This document shows, in pieces, positions 55,039-63,969 of a DNA stretch of 64,000 nucleotides. Positions within the stretch are counted from its first letter, which is position 1; each line of letters begins with the position of its first letter. The DNA comes from Rickettsia helvetica. Lineage in GTDB: Bacteria; Pseudomonadota; Alphaproteobacteria; Rickettsiales; Rickettsiaceae. Under the pieces are notes generated by a model. That model was not told where the DNA came from and ran no database searches. It saw only the letters and a list, made by a program, of their open reading frames with translations. Location of the stretch: positions 868,001-932,000 of the forward strand of contig NZ_OZ018776.1 in NCBI RefSeq assembly GCF_963970025.1, in the 5' to 3' direction. The position numbers and the translations under genes were made by a program.

Positions 55039-55181
55039 AGAGTTTAACCTTCTATTTATATACATATTATTGATTATAGTATTTAAGGCTTAATTGTCAA
55101 ATGCATATAGCTTGCTCAATTAAAGATTGAAATAATTGTATTATTAATGAATTTATAGTATTATATATCAATAATATAACT

Positions 55182-56123
55182 ATGTCTAAAAAACTTAAAC
55201 ATGATAAAATTATTCGTAGTCCATTTGAAAATCCTTTCGTTGCTAGGGAGTTTTTCGAGATGCATTTACCGCCTCATATCAAAGATTCACTCATATTTGA
55301 GACTCTTAAGATGGAAAAGGATAGTTTTATAGAGCCGAATCTTAAAGAATTTATACTGGATATTCTATTTTCTGCTAAATTTGATGGTGAAGACGATTAC
55401 TTATTTTTATTGCTAGAGCATCAAAGTAAACCTGATTATTATATGGTTTTTCGGTTATTTAGGTATATGTTAAATATTGTCGAACATCATATGAAAGCAC
55501 TAAAAAACAAAAAATTTCTTTTCATATATCCTTTAGTGTTTTATAACGGTATATAAAAATATAATGCTCCTCGAAATTTATGGGAATTATTTGAAAATAG
55601 CGATCTTGTAAAAAATACCTGGATTAATGATTATCAACTTATAAACGTGCATGATATATCTGATCAAAAATTGAAAGAAACTGCTTGGTCCGGAATTTTA
55701 CAATTTTTTATGAAGCATATTCATGAACGTGATTTATTAAAGAGATGGCAAGAAATAGCTGATCTCTTGCCTCAATTTGCCGATATTAACCTCGGCATTG
55801 ATTATATAGAGTTAATTTTATACTATACTTTGACTAGAATTGAGGAAAATGATAAAATAGAAATAGCAAAAATACTTAAATCACATTTAAACCCTAAAGT
55901 AGAAGAGGAAATTATGGTAAGCTTAGCTCATCACTGGATGCAGGAAGGTATAGAAAAAGGTAGACAAGAAGGCAGAAAAGAAGCGATATAAATCGGTGAA
56001 ATGAAATTAGCAGAGATGGCAAAAAAAATGTTAAGGAAAAATAAGCCTTTAGACGAAATTATTGAATTTACCGGTTTTACAAAAAAAGAAATTGAAGAAT
56101 TACAAAAACAACTCCAAAAATAG
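55182..56123 (+). pseudogene. PD-(D/E)XK nuclease family transposase (YhgA/Rpn-like), two in-frame stops
   Basis: The frame runs without any frameshift from ATG 55182 to TAG 56121-56123, 313 sense or stop codons. It has TAA at 55554-55556, after LFIYPLVFYNGI, and TAA at 55989-55991, after IEKGRQEGRKEAI. HDKIIRSPFENPFVAREFFE and LFLLLEHQSKPDYYM are typical of the transposase_31/YhgA-like group, and the charged tail ends the nuclease family. The two ochre codons are the only damage. It contrasts with 15168-16102, which is damaged by frameshifts. Confidence 0.82.
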
Positions 56124-56149
56124 GAGATTTAAAAACTACGGTAAATTGT

Positions 56150-56647
56150 TCAAACTTCTCTTTGATAATTTAAAATCACATAATCTTTAGTTATAATAGG
56201 AAAAAATTCTTTATTGAAAGGTAATAATTCGGTTGTTTGGTCTAAAAATTCTATTTCAATTATATCACCAGCACCAAAGTTAAGAATATTTTTAATTTTG
56301 CCTATTTCTTTATGATCTTGGTTTAATACCGGTAAATGGTTTAAATCCGCTATATAAAATTCATCTTCTTCTAGTTCCGGTAAATTTGCTCTTAAGCAAA
56401 ATATTTTATAACCTTTTAAATTTTCAGCCTCATTTCGAGTAGCTATATCCTTAAATGTACAAATTAATTCTCCTTTGGCATTTTGGCTAATTAGCTTAAT
56501 ATATATATCTTCTCCTGACTCATTTACTAAATTTCTTTCAAGTATTCTTGTAGCAGGTTTGGTAAAAGATTTTAAAATTACATGACCTTTAACTCCGTGA
56601 CATGATTTTATTACACCGACTAAAATTAAATTTTCTAAAGAATTCAT
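56150..56647 (-). CDS. rimM: RimM, 16S rRNA processing protein
   Basis: RimM binds S19 and the 30S head and helps mature 16S rRNA. The 165 residues show the N-terminal VGVIKSCHGVKGHVILKSFT block and the PRC-barrel half with EEDEFYIADLNHLPV and FGAGDIIEIE. Length is usual. trmD and rplS, its common neighbours, are not here. Confidence 0.92.
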   Translation of the reverse strand: MNSLENLILVGVIKSCHGVKGHVILKSFTKPATRILERNLVNESGEDIYIKLISQNAKGELICTFKDIATRNEAENLKGYKIFCLRANLPELEEDEFYIADLNHLPVLNQDHKEIGKIKNILNFGAGDIIEIEFLDQTTELLPFNKEFFPIITKDYVILNYQREV

Positions 56648-56694
56648 TAATTTGCCTTTAAATTTTGATAGTTTATAATAATATATCTAAGAAA

Positions 56695-56743
56695 TTATCT
56701 GTAAACTTATTTTAATTATCAATTAAAATAAGTTTACAGATAA
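56695..56743. repeat. perfect 23-base inverted repeat with a 3-base loop
   Basis: TTATCTGTAAACTTATTTTAATT (56695-56717), loop ATC, and the exact complement at 56721-56743. It lies in the interval between rimM and the divergent AsmA-like gene. Its centre and right flank recur in degraded form at 23948-23995. It could act as a bidirectional terminator/attenuator or be a mobile palindrome. Confidence 0.8.
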
Positions 56744-56779
56744 CCTCTAAAAGAAAAATTTTTTAACAGATTTCTAAAT

Positions 56780-59410
56780 ATGATAAAAAAAATAGCTGCC
56801 GGCCTCATAATTTGTTTCTCATTATTGTTATTTATAATTTTTGGTGCATTATCGTTTGTTAACTATAATTTGGTTACTAATAATTTTACCAGTCATTTAG
56901 GAATTGCGAAAGAAAATATCAGAAAAATAAAGATGAATAAATTTCCTTTGCCCTATTTAGTTATTGAGACGATAAGGGAAGAAGGAAAGTTAGATTTAGA
57001 GCAGATTAGAATTCATTTTTCGTTGTGGTCACTTATAAAATTTAATCCTAAAATTAATAAAATAGACATATTAGATGCTAAATTTTATTCAAATTCTAAT
57101 GTATTAAATATTTATAATCATGAAGAGTTAATAAAGAATTTCTTTAAATATAAATTACAAAATATAAATCTAAATGTTACTAATCTAAGTATTATTACTA
57201 AACAAGATTATTCTATTTTAAATTTTAATAATTGTATATTAAAAAAAGAAAATGCTTTATCGTCTAATTACATATTTAAAACTACAAGTAACTATATAGG
57301 TAAAATTTCAGGTTCAATTAATAAACGTGACGATACAGTAGATTTTAGTCTTAATATTGATAATAATGATTATGGTTTTAAGTTATTGCAAATTTACAAA
57401 GATTTTAAGCTTACTAGCGGTAGCGGTGAATATCAGATTAAAAATTTAGCATCGGTAATGTATAATATATTACCGGATTTAAACCATCTTTTTAATAAAT
57501 TTAATCAAAATGAGGCAATAAACATTAAATTTAATATTTCAAATAATGAAGATGAAATAGAGCTAAAAGACATAGTAATAGCATCGTCTTTTATTACAGG
57601 TAATGGATTTGTTAACATTGCTAAAAATGATAATATTACTACTAATGTGAAACTAGATTTTCCTAAAATAGATCTAAGTTCGTTAATTTCTCCAAATGCA
57701 GGGGTAACATTTAATACTTCTTATTCAAATATTAGATTTATTTTTGCCGATAAATTACTTAAAGCAGACGTGGCAATTAACGAAATAATTTTAAGTAATA
57801 ATGAAGCACTAGAAAAAATAGTCTTTTCTTCTAACTTATCAAAGGGTACTTTAAAGATACATGAATTTTCAGGTAATATTAAGTCAGGTGGAGAATTTAA
57901 GCTTACAGGTAATGTAACACAGAATGCTGTTAGAAGTATGTTCGATGGACAGCTATATTTAAAACACAACGATATAAATTCGTTACTGAATATTTTAGGA
58001 TTTAACGATGTTACTATTAAAGAAGCTATTCCTTTTAGCTTGTCGTCAGATTTAAAACTCACTTTAATAGATTTATTTTTTAAAAATTTATTACTTAAAA
58101 CGGATAATTTAAATTTATCAGGAAATTTTTCTAGTAAATTTATTGCTCAAACACCTCGTTTAGATGCTACGCTTAATATATCTTCGCTTGACTTAAGCAG
58201 TAGGACGTATCCAATAATTTCGCCGCTTATCGAATTTACAAAAAATTTAACTAAAGATATGAAAGCTTTAGATTATCCAAGTAAATTTATTCCTATTAGA
58301 ATAATAGGATATTTAGCTAATTTAGATATTTTGATAGATAGCATTAAGTATGATGATCATGTATTTGACAAAATAAATTTGCTTGCTAAAATCGTACCGG
58401 CTAATATAAAAATTAGTAATTTAGATTTTAAAACTGCTAACAGCTATTTATCAACTAGCTGGAACTTGGATGCCTCGAGTGTATTACCGTCTCTGACCGT
58501 AGAAATTAAGGACGGTAATCTTACTACTGATTTATTATCACCGGCAGGAATGCTTAATTTAAGAAATAAATTAATAAATGATTATAGTTTAGATAAAGCT
58601 ACATTGCAATTTTACGGGACATTATCAACATTATCACAAAATGATTTAATATTGAAAAATGTTAAATTTTATGTAGCAAATAATAATAATCTATTACAAT
58701 TTAATAATATTGAAGCAGAATTATTAGGCGGTAAGTTTCAAGGTAGCGGCAATATTTTATTGGAACCTTATTCTATAAATTTCGTATATGCTTTAAATAC
58801 AATAGATTTAGACAAAGTTTCGGCTTTTATGCCTAAAATATTTACTGCAAGTAGCGGAGAAGTAAGTATAAGCGGTAGTTTAGGGACTAACGGTAACACT
58901 CTTCAAAGCCAGCTATATAACCTTACTACAAAATCACAATTTGCTATAAACAATATAGATGTTAATAATTTTGCAATGGATTCTTTTATAGAAAAAATTA
59001 ATACAGCTGATTATAAGGTACAAAATTTAGATAAAGATATAAATAGTGCTATAACCACAGGACAAGAAAATATTAGAGGCATAAGCGGTGATATTGAACT
59101 ACAAAAAGGTATTGCCCTTTTAAAGAAAGTAAAATTTGCAACACAATATAGTAGCGGTGCGGCCTCTTTTGCAGTTAATATATATAGTTTTGATATGGAT
59201 GCATCTAGTATTTTATCATTTTATGTACCGGCAAGGCTTGTTAAGTTAAATACCTCAAATACGAGTTCCGATAAAGATAGTTTGGCACATCTTAATATAA
59301 AAATGCAAGGGAGTATTTTTGCTCCTAAGAAAACTTTTGATAGTAGTGAGCTAAAAAAATTACTTATACCACAAACAACTGAAGACAAAATTACTACAGA
59401 TAACCATTGA
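56780..59410 (+). CDS. AsmA-like (YhdP/TamB-type) membrane-anchored periplasmic protein
   Basis: An 876-residue protein with an N-terminal helix (about 4-27) followed by an asparagine-, serine- and isoleucine-rich, largely beta-strand body. The C-terminal stretch AELLGGKFQGSGNILLEPYS, then DLDKVSAFMP, and the ISGDIELQKGIALLKKVKF block resembles the AsmA-like C-terminal domain. Such proteins are thought to bridge the two membranes and carry lipids. xseB follows after 13 bases. It is a divergent relative of the protein at 52546. Confidence 0.8.
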   Translation: MIKKIAAGLIICFSLLLFIIFGALSFVNYNLVTNNFTSHLGIAKENIRKIKMNKFPLPYLVIETIREEGKLDLEQIRIHFSLWSLIKFNPKINKIDILDAKFYSNSNVLNIYNHEELIKNFFKYKLQNINLNVTNLSIITKQDYSILNFNNCILKKENALSSNYIFKTTSNYIGKISGSINKRDDTVDFSLNIDNNDYGFKLLQIYKDFKLTSGSGEYQIKNLASVMYNILPDLNHLFNKFNQNEAINIKFNISNNEDEIELKDIVIASSFITGNGFVNIAKNDNITTNVKLDFPKIDLSSLISPNAGVTFNTSYSNIRFIFADKLLKADVAINEIILSNNEALEKIVFSSNLSKGTLKIHEFSGNIKSGGEFKLTGNVTQNAVRSMFDGQLYLKHNDINSLLNILGFNDVTIKEAIPFSLSSDLKLTLIDLFFKNLLLKTDNLNLSGNFSSKFIAQTPRLDATLNISSLDLSSRTYPIISPLIEFTKNLTKDMKALDYPSKFIPIRIIGYLANLDILIDSIKYDDHVFDKINLLAKIVPANIKISNLDFKTANSYLSTSWNLDASSVLPSLTVEIKDGNLTTDLLSPAGMLNLRNKLINDYSLDKATLQFYGTLSTLSQNDLILKNVKFYVANNNNLLQFNNIEAELLGGKFQGSGNILLEPYSINFVYALNTIDLDKVSAFMPKIFTASSGEVSISGSLGTNGNTLQSQLYNLTTKSQFAINNIDVNNFAMDSFIEKINTADYKVQNLDKDINSAITTGQENIRGISGDIELQKGIALLKKVKFATQYSSGAASFAVNIYSFDMDASSILSFYVPARLVKLNTSNTSSDKDSLAHLNIKMQGSIFAPKKTFDSSELKKLLIPQTTEDKITTDNH

Positions 59411-59423
59411 AAAATAAAAATAA

Positions 59424-59666
59424 ATGACTAATACTAAAACTTTAGAAGAAAATATTAGCTTTGAAGAAGCTTTAAAAGAGCTTGAGGAAATTGTTAAAAA
59501 AATAGATAACGGACAAGAGAGTCTAGAGACGGCAGTTAATAGCTTTGAAAGAGGTATTTTACTTAAGAATCATTGTGAGAAAAAACTAAAAGAAGCTCGG
59601 TTAAAAATTGAAAAAATTACTAAACTTGCTGATTCTAAGGTGATCTTAGAAGAGACAGAAGTGTAG
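59424..59666 (+). CDS. xseB: exodeoxyribonuclease VII small subunit
   Basis: XseB partners several copies with XseA to make the single-strand exonuclease VII. The 80 residues form the usual helical hairpin: ISFEEALKELEEIVKKIDNG and SLETAVNSFERGILLKNHCE. It follows the AsmA-like gene after 13 bases and probably shares its transcript. xseA is not in the window. Confidence 0.93.
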   Translation: MTNTKTLEENISFEEALKELEEIVKKIDNGQESLETAVNSFERGILLKNHCEKKLKEARLKIEKITKLADSKVILEETEV

Positions 59667-59689
59667 TGTTGACACTGCCTACTAACTAT

Positions 59690-59890
59690 AGATTTGTCAT
59701 TGCAAGCGGGGATTGTTGTGTGGATCGGTAAAACCCACTATGTCACCCCGTGGCTTGACCACGGGGTCCAGAAATATAACTTAAAATACTAATAATTTTA
59801 GTATTTTTTACTGGATCCCGCGATCAAGTCGCGGGATGACAGAGGTGCAACCCGTCCACGCAACAACGCCAATGCCCTGCAGGAATGACA
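59690..59890. repeat. palindrome nested within a palindrome
   Basis: Outer arms: GTCATTGCAAGCGGGGATTG followed by TTGTGTGGATC (59697-59730) and CCACGCAACAACGCCAATGC followed by AGGAATGACAT at 59857-59890. The loop holds a complete element of another type, from GTCACCCCGTGGCTTGACCA (59742) to AAGTCGCGGGATGACA (59841), and its own loop holds a TAATA...TATTA hairpin. Confidence 0.8.
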
Positions 59891-59906
59891 TAACATAAAA
59901 ATTACA

Positions 59907-60710
59907 ATGCTTATGGTTAATCATATAATTGACTTCATCTATACCGTTCCTAATATTGTTTTATTCCTCATAATAAATATTATTTTGATGAGTTTTTGTG
60001 CGGGATGTTTATATTTAACAAATACATTATTCCTAATAATTTTCAAAAAGAAGAGCTTGGAAGTCTTGGCGGGTTTTTATCGGGTGTAGTCGGTAGTATG
60101 TATGCGGTATCAACCGGTTTTGTATTAATTTATTTACTCGGTAATTTTAATAAAGCACAAGAAGGGGTGGTAGCAGAATCTATAGTGTTGATGAGGCTTG
60201 CAGATAGTGTAGATTGGCTTCCCCATGAAATGAGACTTGCAATTTATCTAGATATTAAAAATTATATCAAAGATATAATACAGCGTGAATGGCAATTAAT
60301 GAAAGACGGCAAGAAAATCGGTCATGAAGCTCTTAGTTTCCTCCAAGATATTAATAGCGACTACAAGCTTATAAAGTAAATGATCAAATGCAGATATTCA
60401 TTAAAAAAGAAATAATTAAAGAGATAAAAGAGCTTTATACCGTGAGGTACAATAGAGTTAAAATGTCTTATTTTCCTTTGAATATCCAATATTGGATAGT
60501 TATATTTATAATGACTATTATTCATTTAATTTTTGTCTGTATGCTTGGTACTAAACTTTATCTACATAAGATTTCGGTTGGTTTAGTTTGTATTACTTCA
60601 TCATCAATGCTTTTTTATTATTTATATTAGATAAACCTTTTCGAGGTCCTTTTGCCGTTAATCAATATGATCTTATTAAGGCTATACATTATATTGAGAG
60701 ATTAAATTAG
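59907..60710 (+). pseudogene. DUF4239 (bestrophin-like) membrane protein, broken
   Basis: A first frame from 59907 gives a membrane helix (IVLFLIINIILMSFCAGCLY). A shift near 60055-60090 leads to GGFLSGVVGSMYAVSTGFVL and EGVVAESIVLMRLADSVDWL, which is typical of DUF4239. A TAA near 60377-60379 then ends the frame; the remainder reads on from 60388 (IQYWIVIFIMTIIHLIFVCM). Another shift near 60628 leads to LDKPFRGPFAVNQ and a stop at 60710, inside the 3' end of mpg. The reconstructed length of about 265 residues fits the family. The function of the family is not established. Confidence 0.75.
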
Positions 60711-61227
60711 TGATATCTGTAACAACATAACGCCATAATTTATCCGTACCTTTAGTAATACCGATGCGGGTAGTATTAGAGTAGGGGAGTTTTAAGCCGA
60801 TATCGCCGACAAAAAATTTGTTGTTATTTATAAGATCGCATTTATTATGAGAAATATTAATTCCAAGATATTTACATAATTTACCCGGACCATTGAGGTA
60901 TAGATTTCCAGGCGAAATAACATGTATGCCTCTTATTAAGGTCGCAGCAGGGAAGCCTTCGGCTTCAGTTATGAAATTTACACAGTAATACATTCCATAA
61001 ATTAAATAGACATAGCTAAAGCCTGCAGGACCAAACATTACATCCGTTCTTTTGGTCCGCCCTCTTGCTGCATGGCAAGCAGGATCATCCTGACCTATAT
61101 AACTTTCAGTTTCAGTGATTATAGCGGCTTTACCTTGGAAATAAAGAGCTTTACCGATTAACTCAGTGCTTACTAAGTTAGTATCTCTTGCAAAAAATTC
61201 ACGAGGTAAAGGGATTAATTTATTCAT
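60682..61227 (-). CDS. mpg: 3-methyladenine DNA glycosylase (AAG family)
   Basis: Removes alkylated purines to start base-excision repair. The 181 residues show the family's ELIGKALYF start, the catalytic glutamate in IITETESYIG followed by DPACHAARGRTKR and the FGPAGFSYVYLIYGMYYCVN block. It overlaps the next upstream gene's end by eight bases and the 3' end of the DUF4239 relic on the other strand by 29. AAG-type enzymes are found in scattered bacteria and in eukaryotes. Confidence 0.93.
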   Translation of the reverse strand: MNKLIPLPREFFARDTNLVSTELIGKALYFQGKAAIITETESYIGQDDPACHAARGRTKRTDVMFGPAGFSYVYLIYGMYYCVNFITEAEGFPAATLIRGIHVISPGNLYLNGPGKLCKYLGINISHNKCDLINNNKFFVGDIGLKLPYSNTTRIGITKGTDKLWRYVVTDITNLISQYNV

Positions 61228-61522
61228 GTTTTTGAAAAAAAATATTTAAATTCTTATGCCATTTTGTAGGAGTAAATCCGGTAATTTCATATTCAGCTAT
61301 ATTATTTATATAAAAAGGATCTTGTTTTAATATATCTTTAAGCTGACTTAGTTTTTCTATATTAGCTAAAATAATACCACCAATTCTTGGATGTATAGGA
61401 CCTGATAAAATAAAACATCCCTTATCATAACATTTATCTAAAAATTTTCTATGTTCCGTAATAAATTTTTCAACGGAAGAAAGGTCTAAGCCTAAGGTAT
61501 ATTTAAGATTTACAATAAACAT
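61220..61522 (-). CDS. YciI-family protein
   Basis: A 100-residue single-domain protein with the ferredoxin-like YCII fold: TEHRKFLDKCYDKGCFILSG with the histidine and PIHPRIGGIILANIEKLSQL. The expected His-Asp pair is only partly visible here. Function is not established. It lies between yidD and mpg in a tight minus-strand run of overlapping or nearly touching genes. Confidence 0.85.
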   Translation of the reverse strand: MFIVNLKYTLGLDLSSVEKFITEHRKFLDKCYDKGCFILSGPIHPRIGGIILANIEKLSQLKDILKQDPFYINNIAEYEITGFTPTKWHKNLNIFFQKHE

Positions 61523-61525
61523 AAT

Positions 61526-61774
61526 TTATATTTTTTTATTAAGTGGTTTAGAATTTTTTATAGAGGTTGGAACGGTATCATATCCGCCGTTGCAAAACGG
61601 TTGGCATTTGATGATTCTTTTAAAAGCAAGCCATAGTCCTTTTAGACTACCATGTAATGTTATAGCCTCTTTAGCATATTCTGAACAAGTGGGGCGAAAT
61701 CGGCAATTATTGCCAAGTAGCGGGGAAATGAAATATTGATAGAACTTTATTATTAATAAGAGTATTTTACTCAT
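61526..61774 (-). CDS. yidD: YidD, membrane protein insertion efficiency factor
   Basis: YidD is a small peripheral inner-membrane protein with an amphipathic N-terminus that helps YidC/Sec insertion. The 82 residues contain the signature FISPLLGNNCRFRPTCSEYA and the later IIKCQPFCNGGYDTVP with conserved cysteines. It overlaps nuoE by eight bases. The yidC/rnpA context known from other genomes is absent here. Confidence 0.93.
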   Translation of the reverse strand: MSKILLLIIKFYQYFISPLLGNNCRFRPTCSEYAKEAITLHGSLKGLWLAFKRIIKCQPFCNGGYDTVPTSIKNSKPLNKKI

Positions 61775-62261
61775 TTTGCAGCTTATCTATAATAGTTTCC
61801 ATTTTTTCTTGAGTTAGATCTTCATAATAATCGTCATTAATTTGTACGACCGGAGCGTTAACGCATGCTCCTAAACATTCTATCTCGCTTAAAGTAAACT
61901 TTTGATCTTCAGTAGTTTCTTTGAGTTTTACACCTAATTTCTTTTCGCAAATCTTCATTATATCATCACTACCACGCAGCCAGCAAGGGGTAGTAGTACA
62001 TACTTGAATATGATATTTACCGACGGGCTTTAAGTTAAACATAGTATAAAATGTTGCAACTTCATAAGCCCGCATATAAGGCATTTCTAACATATTTGCG
62101 ACATATTCGATAGCAGGCACAGGCAGCCAACCGCCGTTTTGACGTTGTGCTAGATCAAGCAACGGCAATATTGCACTTCTTTTACCCTCCGGCGGATATT
62201 TCTTTATAATCTCTTCTGCTAGATTTAAATTTTTCTTATCAAATGTAAAATTTGTACTCAT
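61767..62261 (-). CDS. nuoE: NADH-quinone oxidoreductase subunit E (24 kDa, 2Fe-2S)
   Basis: NuoE carries the N1a cluster of respiratory complex I. The 164 residues include the thioredoxin-like fold with CTTTPCWLRGSDDIM and CLGACVNAPVVQIND, which provide the four cysteine ligands (C-x4-C and C-x3-C). ATFYTMFNLKPVGKYHIQVC is well conserved. It lies downstream of nuoD and is separated from it by a palindromic repeat. Confidence 0.95.
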   Translation of the reverse strand: MSTNFTFDKKNLNLAEEIIKKYPPEGKRSAILPLLDLAQRQNGGWLPVPAIEYVANMLEMPYMRAYEVATFYTMFNLKPVGKYHIQVCTTTPCWLRGSDDIMKICEKKLGVKLKETTEDQKFTLSEIECLGACVNAPVVQINDDYYEDLTQEKMETIIDKLQNE

Positions 62262-62295
62262 ATATCTCTTATATTATTCCTGCATGGATCGTTTT

Positions 62296-62440
62296 CATCG
62301 TCATTGTGAGAAGAAATTACGTAGTAATTCGACGAAGCAATCTCGGACTAAAATCCTGAGATTGCCACGCTCCTTGCAGTCACTCGCAATGACAGTTTGG
62401 TATCCATACAACAATGCCTGCTCGCAATAACGAATCACCG
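62296..62440. repeat. palindromic repeat between nuoE and nuoD
   Basis: Left arm GTCATTGTGAGAAGAAATTACG ... GCAATCTCGG; right arm CCTGAGATTGCCACGCTCC ... CTCGCAATGACAG, followed by a further ATACAACAATGCC arm and a CTCGCAATAACG piece that touches the nuoD stop. It separates two genes of one operon. Confidence 0.75.
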
Positions 62441-63610
62441 GTCAATCTCACCAAATACAATATCAAGCGTAGCTATAATAGTAATAACATCTGACATTAA
62501 ATGACCTTTAGACATAAAATCTAGTCCTTGCAAATGAGCAAAGCCCGGGGCTTTAATGCGGCATCTATAAGGTCTATTATTGCCTGTTGAATATAAATAT
62601 ATGCCAAATTCACCCTTAGGAGCCTCCACTGCTTTATAAGTCTCACCGGCAGGAACGTTATAACCTTCAGTATAAAGCTTAAAGTGATGAATCATTGCTT
62701 CCATAGATTCTTTCATTGTGGCTCTTGTCGGCGGTGTTAATTTAGGATCATCGGTTTTAACTGCACCTTTCGGCATTTTTTCTATACATTGCTTGATTAT
62801 CTTGATTGATTCGTACATTTCAAGCATACGAACGAAATACCTGTCGTAACAATCGCCGTTTTTACCGATCGGTACTTCAAAGTCTATTTCATCATAAACG
62901 TCATAAGGGTTTGACTTGCGTAAATCCCAAACTATACCCGAACCTCTAAGCATCGGTCCTGAAAACCCCCAGTCCATTGCCTCTTTTTGAGACACAACAC
63001 CGATATCTACTAAACGTTGTTTCCATAACCTATTTTCATTTAATAGACTTTCAATATCCTGAAGTTTAGGAGGAAACTGCTCTATAAACTTATCTATATC
63101 CTCAAGTAAACCATCAGGTAAATCTTCTGCAACTCCGCCGGGTCTGAAGTAGTTTGAATGCATACGAGAGCCGGAAACACGCTCGTAAAATTCCATGATC
63201 TTTTCTCGCTCTTCAAAGAGCCATAATAAAGGAGTAGTAGCACCGATATCTAAAGCTTGGCTGCCGATATTCAAAGTATGGTTCAAAATTCTTGTTAGTT
63301 CTGAGAATAGTACCCTGATAAACTGAGCTCTTCGTGGGACTTTACATTCTAATAACGACTCAACAGCTAAAGCAAATGCATGTTCCTGGCACATTGGCGA
63401 AACATAATCAAGGCGATCAAAATAAGGTATAGCCTGCAAATATGTTTTATGCTCAATAAGTTTTTCCGTACCACGATGAAGTAACCCAATATGAGGATCG
63501 GCATTATTTACTACTTCCCCGTCCATTTCAAGGATTAATCTTAAAACTCCGTGAGTTGCCGGATGCTGCGGACCAAGATTGAGAGTTATAGTTTTGGTGT
63601 TGTTAGTCAT
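62435..63610 (-). CDS. nuoD: NADH-quinone oxidoreductase subunit D (49 kDa)
   Basis: NuoD lies at the quinone-binding end of complex I. The 391 residues begin ITLNLGPQHPATHGVLRLIL and hold LLHRGTEKLIEHKTYLQAIP, YFDRLDYVSPMCQEHAFALA and the C-terminal RIKAPGFAHLQGLDFMSKGH ... TLDIVFGEIDR, as in the family. I chose ATG 63610; the longer open frame to 63649 is read out of the repeat. nuoC would be expected upstream, but a palindrome with a GIY-YIG gene stands there instead. Confidence 0.95.
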   Translation of the reverse strand: MTNNTKTITLNLGPQHPATHGVLRLILEMDGEVVNNADPHIGLLHRGTEKLIEHKTYLQAIPYFDRLDYVSPMCQEHAFALAVESLLECKVPRRAQFIRVLFSELTRILNHTLNIGSQALDIGATTPLLWLFEEREKIMEFYERVSGSRMHSNYFRPGGVAEDLPDGLLEDIDKFIEQFPPKLQDIESLLNENRLWKQRLVDIGVVSQKEAMDWGFSGPMLRGSGIVWDLRKSNPYDVYDEIDFEVPIGKNGDCYDRYFVRMLEMYESIKIIKQCIEKMPKGAVKTDDPKLTPPTRATMKESMEAMIHHFKLYTEGYNVPAGETYKAVEAPKGEFGIYLYSTGNNRPYRCRIKAPGFAHLQGLDFMSKGHLMSDVITIIATLDIVFGEIDR

Positions 63611-63615
63611 AGTAT

Positions 63616-63657
63616 CCGTCATTGCGAGGAGCCGTAGGCGACGCGGCAATCCAGTTG
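63616..63657. repeat. left arm of a GTCATTGCGAG palindrome flanking a GIY-YIG gene
   Basis: CGTCATTGCGAGGAGCCGTAG then GCGACGCGGCAATCCAG. The matching right arm, CTGGATTGCCGCACTCCTTG, begins at about 63956. Between them is only the GIY-YIG gene and a few bases. Confidence 0.85.
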
Positions 63658-63969
63658 TTAAATAATTTCATCATATAAATCTTTCCAATTTACATTCATT
63701 TGCTCAATTAAATTAAGCTTTTTTGCTCTTGAGCCTGATTTAATTTGTTTTTCTCTAGCTATTGCAGAATCCATAGTTTCATGAATTTCATAAAATACTA
63801 GTATTTTACAATCATATTTTTTACTAAACCCATTAGTTGTATTATTTTTGTGTTCATATATACGTTTGACAAGATTAGAAGTTACTCCTACGTAAATCGT
63901 ACCGTTTCGTTTATTAGCAATTAAATATATACAGTTGGTTGTTTCATAATTTTTTCTGGATTGCCGCAC
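63658..63969 (-). CDS. GIY-YIG nuclease family protein, probably with an N-terminal frameshift
   Basis: Single-domain GIY-YIG proteins of about 90-100 residues are putative endonucleases. The frame shows IYLIANKRNGTIYVGVTSNL with the GIY- and YIG-like elements, then RIYEHKNNTTNGFSKKYDC (catalytic arginine region) and IAREKQIKSGSRAKKLNLIE (catalytic glutamate region). In frame only a GTG at 63969, inside the repeat arm, can start it. In another frame an ATG near 63949 would read MKQPTVYI, the usual beginning, before one missing T in a T-run, so a one-base frameshift at the N-terminus is likely. Its stop is four bases from the left repeat arm. Confidence 0.75.
   Translation of the reverse strand: MRQSRKNYETTNCIYLIANKRNGTIYVGVTSNLVKRIYEHKNNTTNGFSKKYDCKILVFYEIHETMDSAIAREKQIKSGSRAKKLNLIEQMNVNWKDLYDEII

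Noticed and set aside
63611..63649. Longer NuoD start at 63649
   Set aside because: The extra residues come from the repeat arm; the family N-terminus fits ATG 63610.
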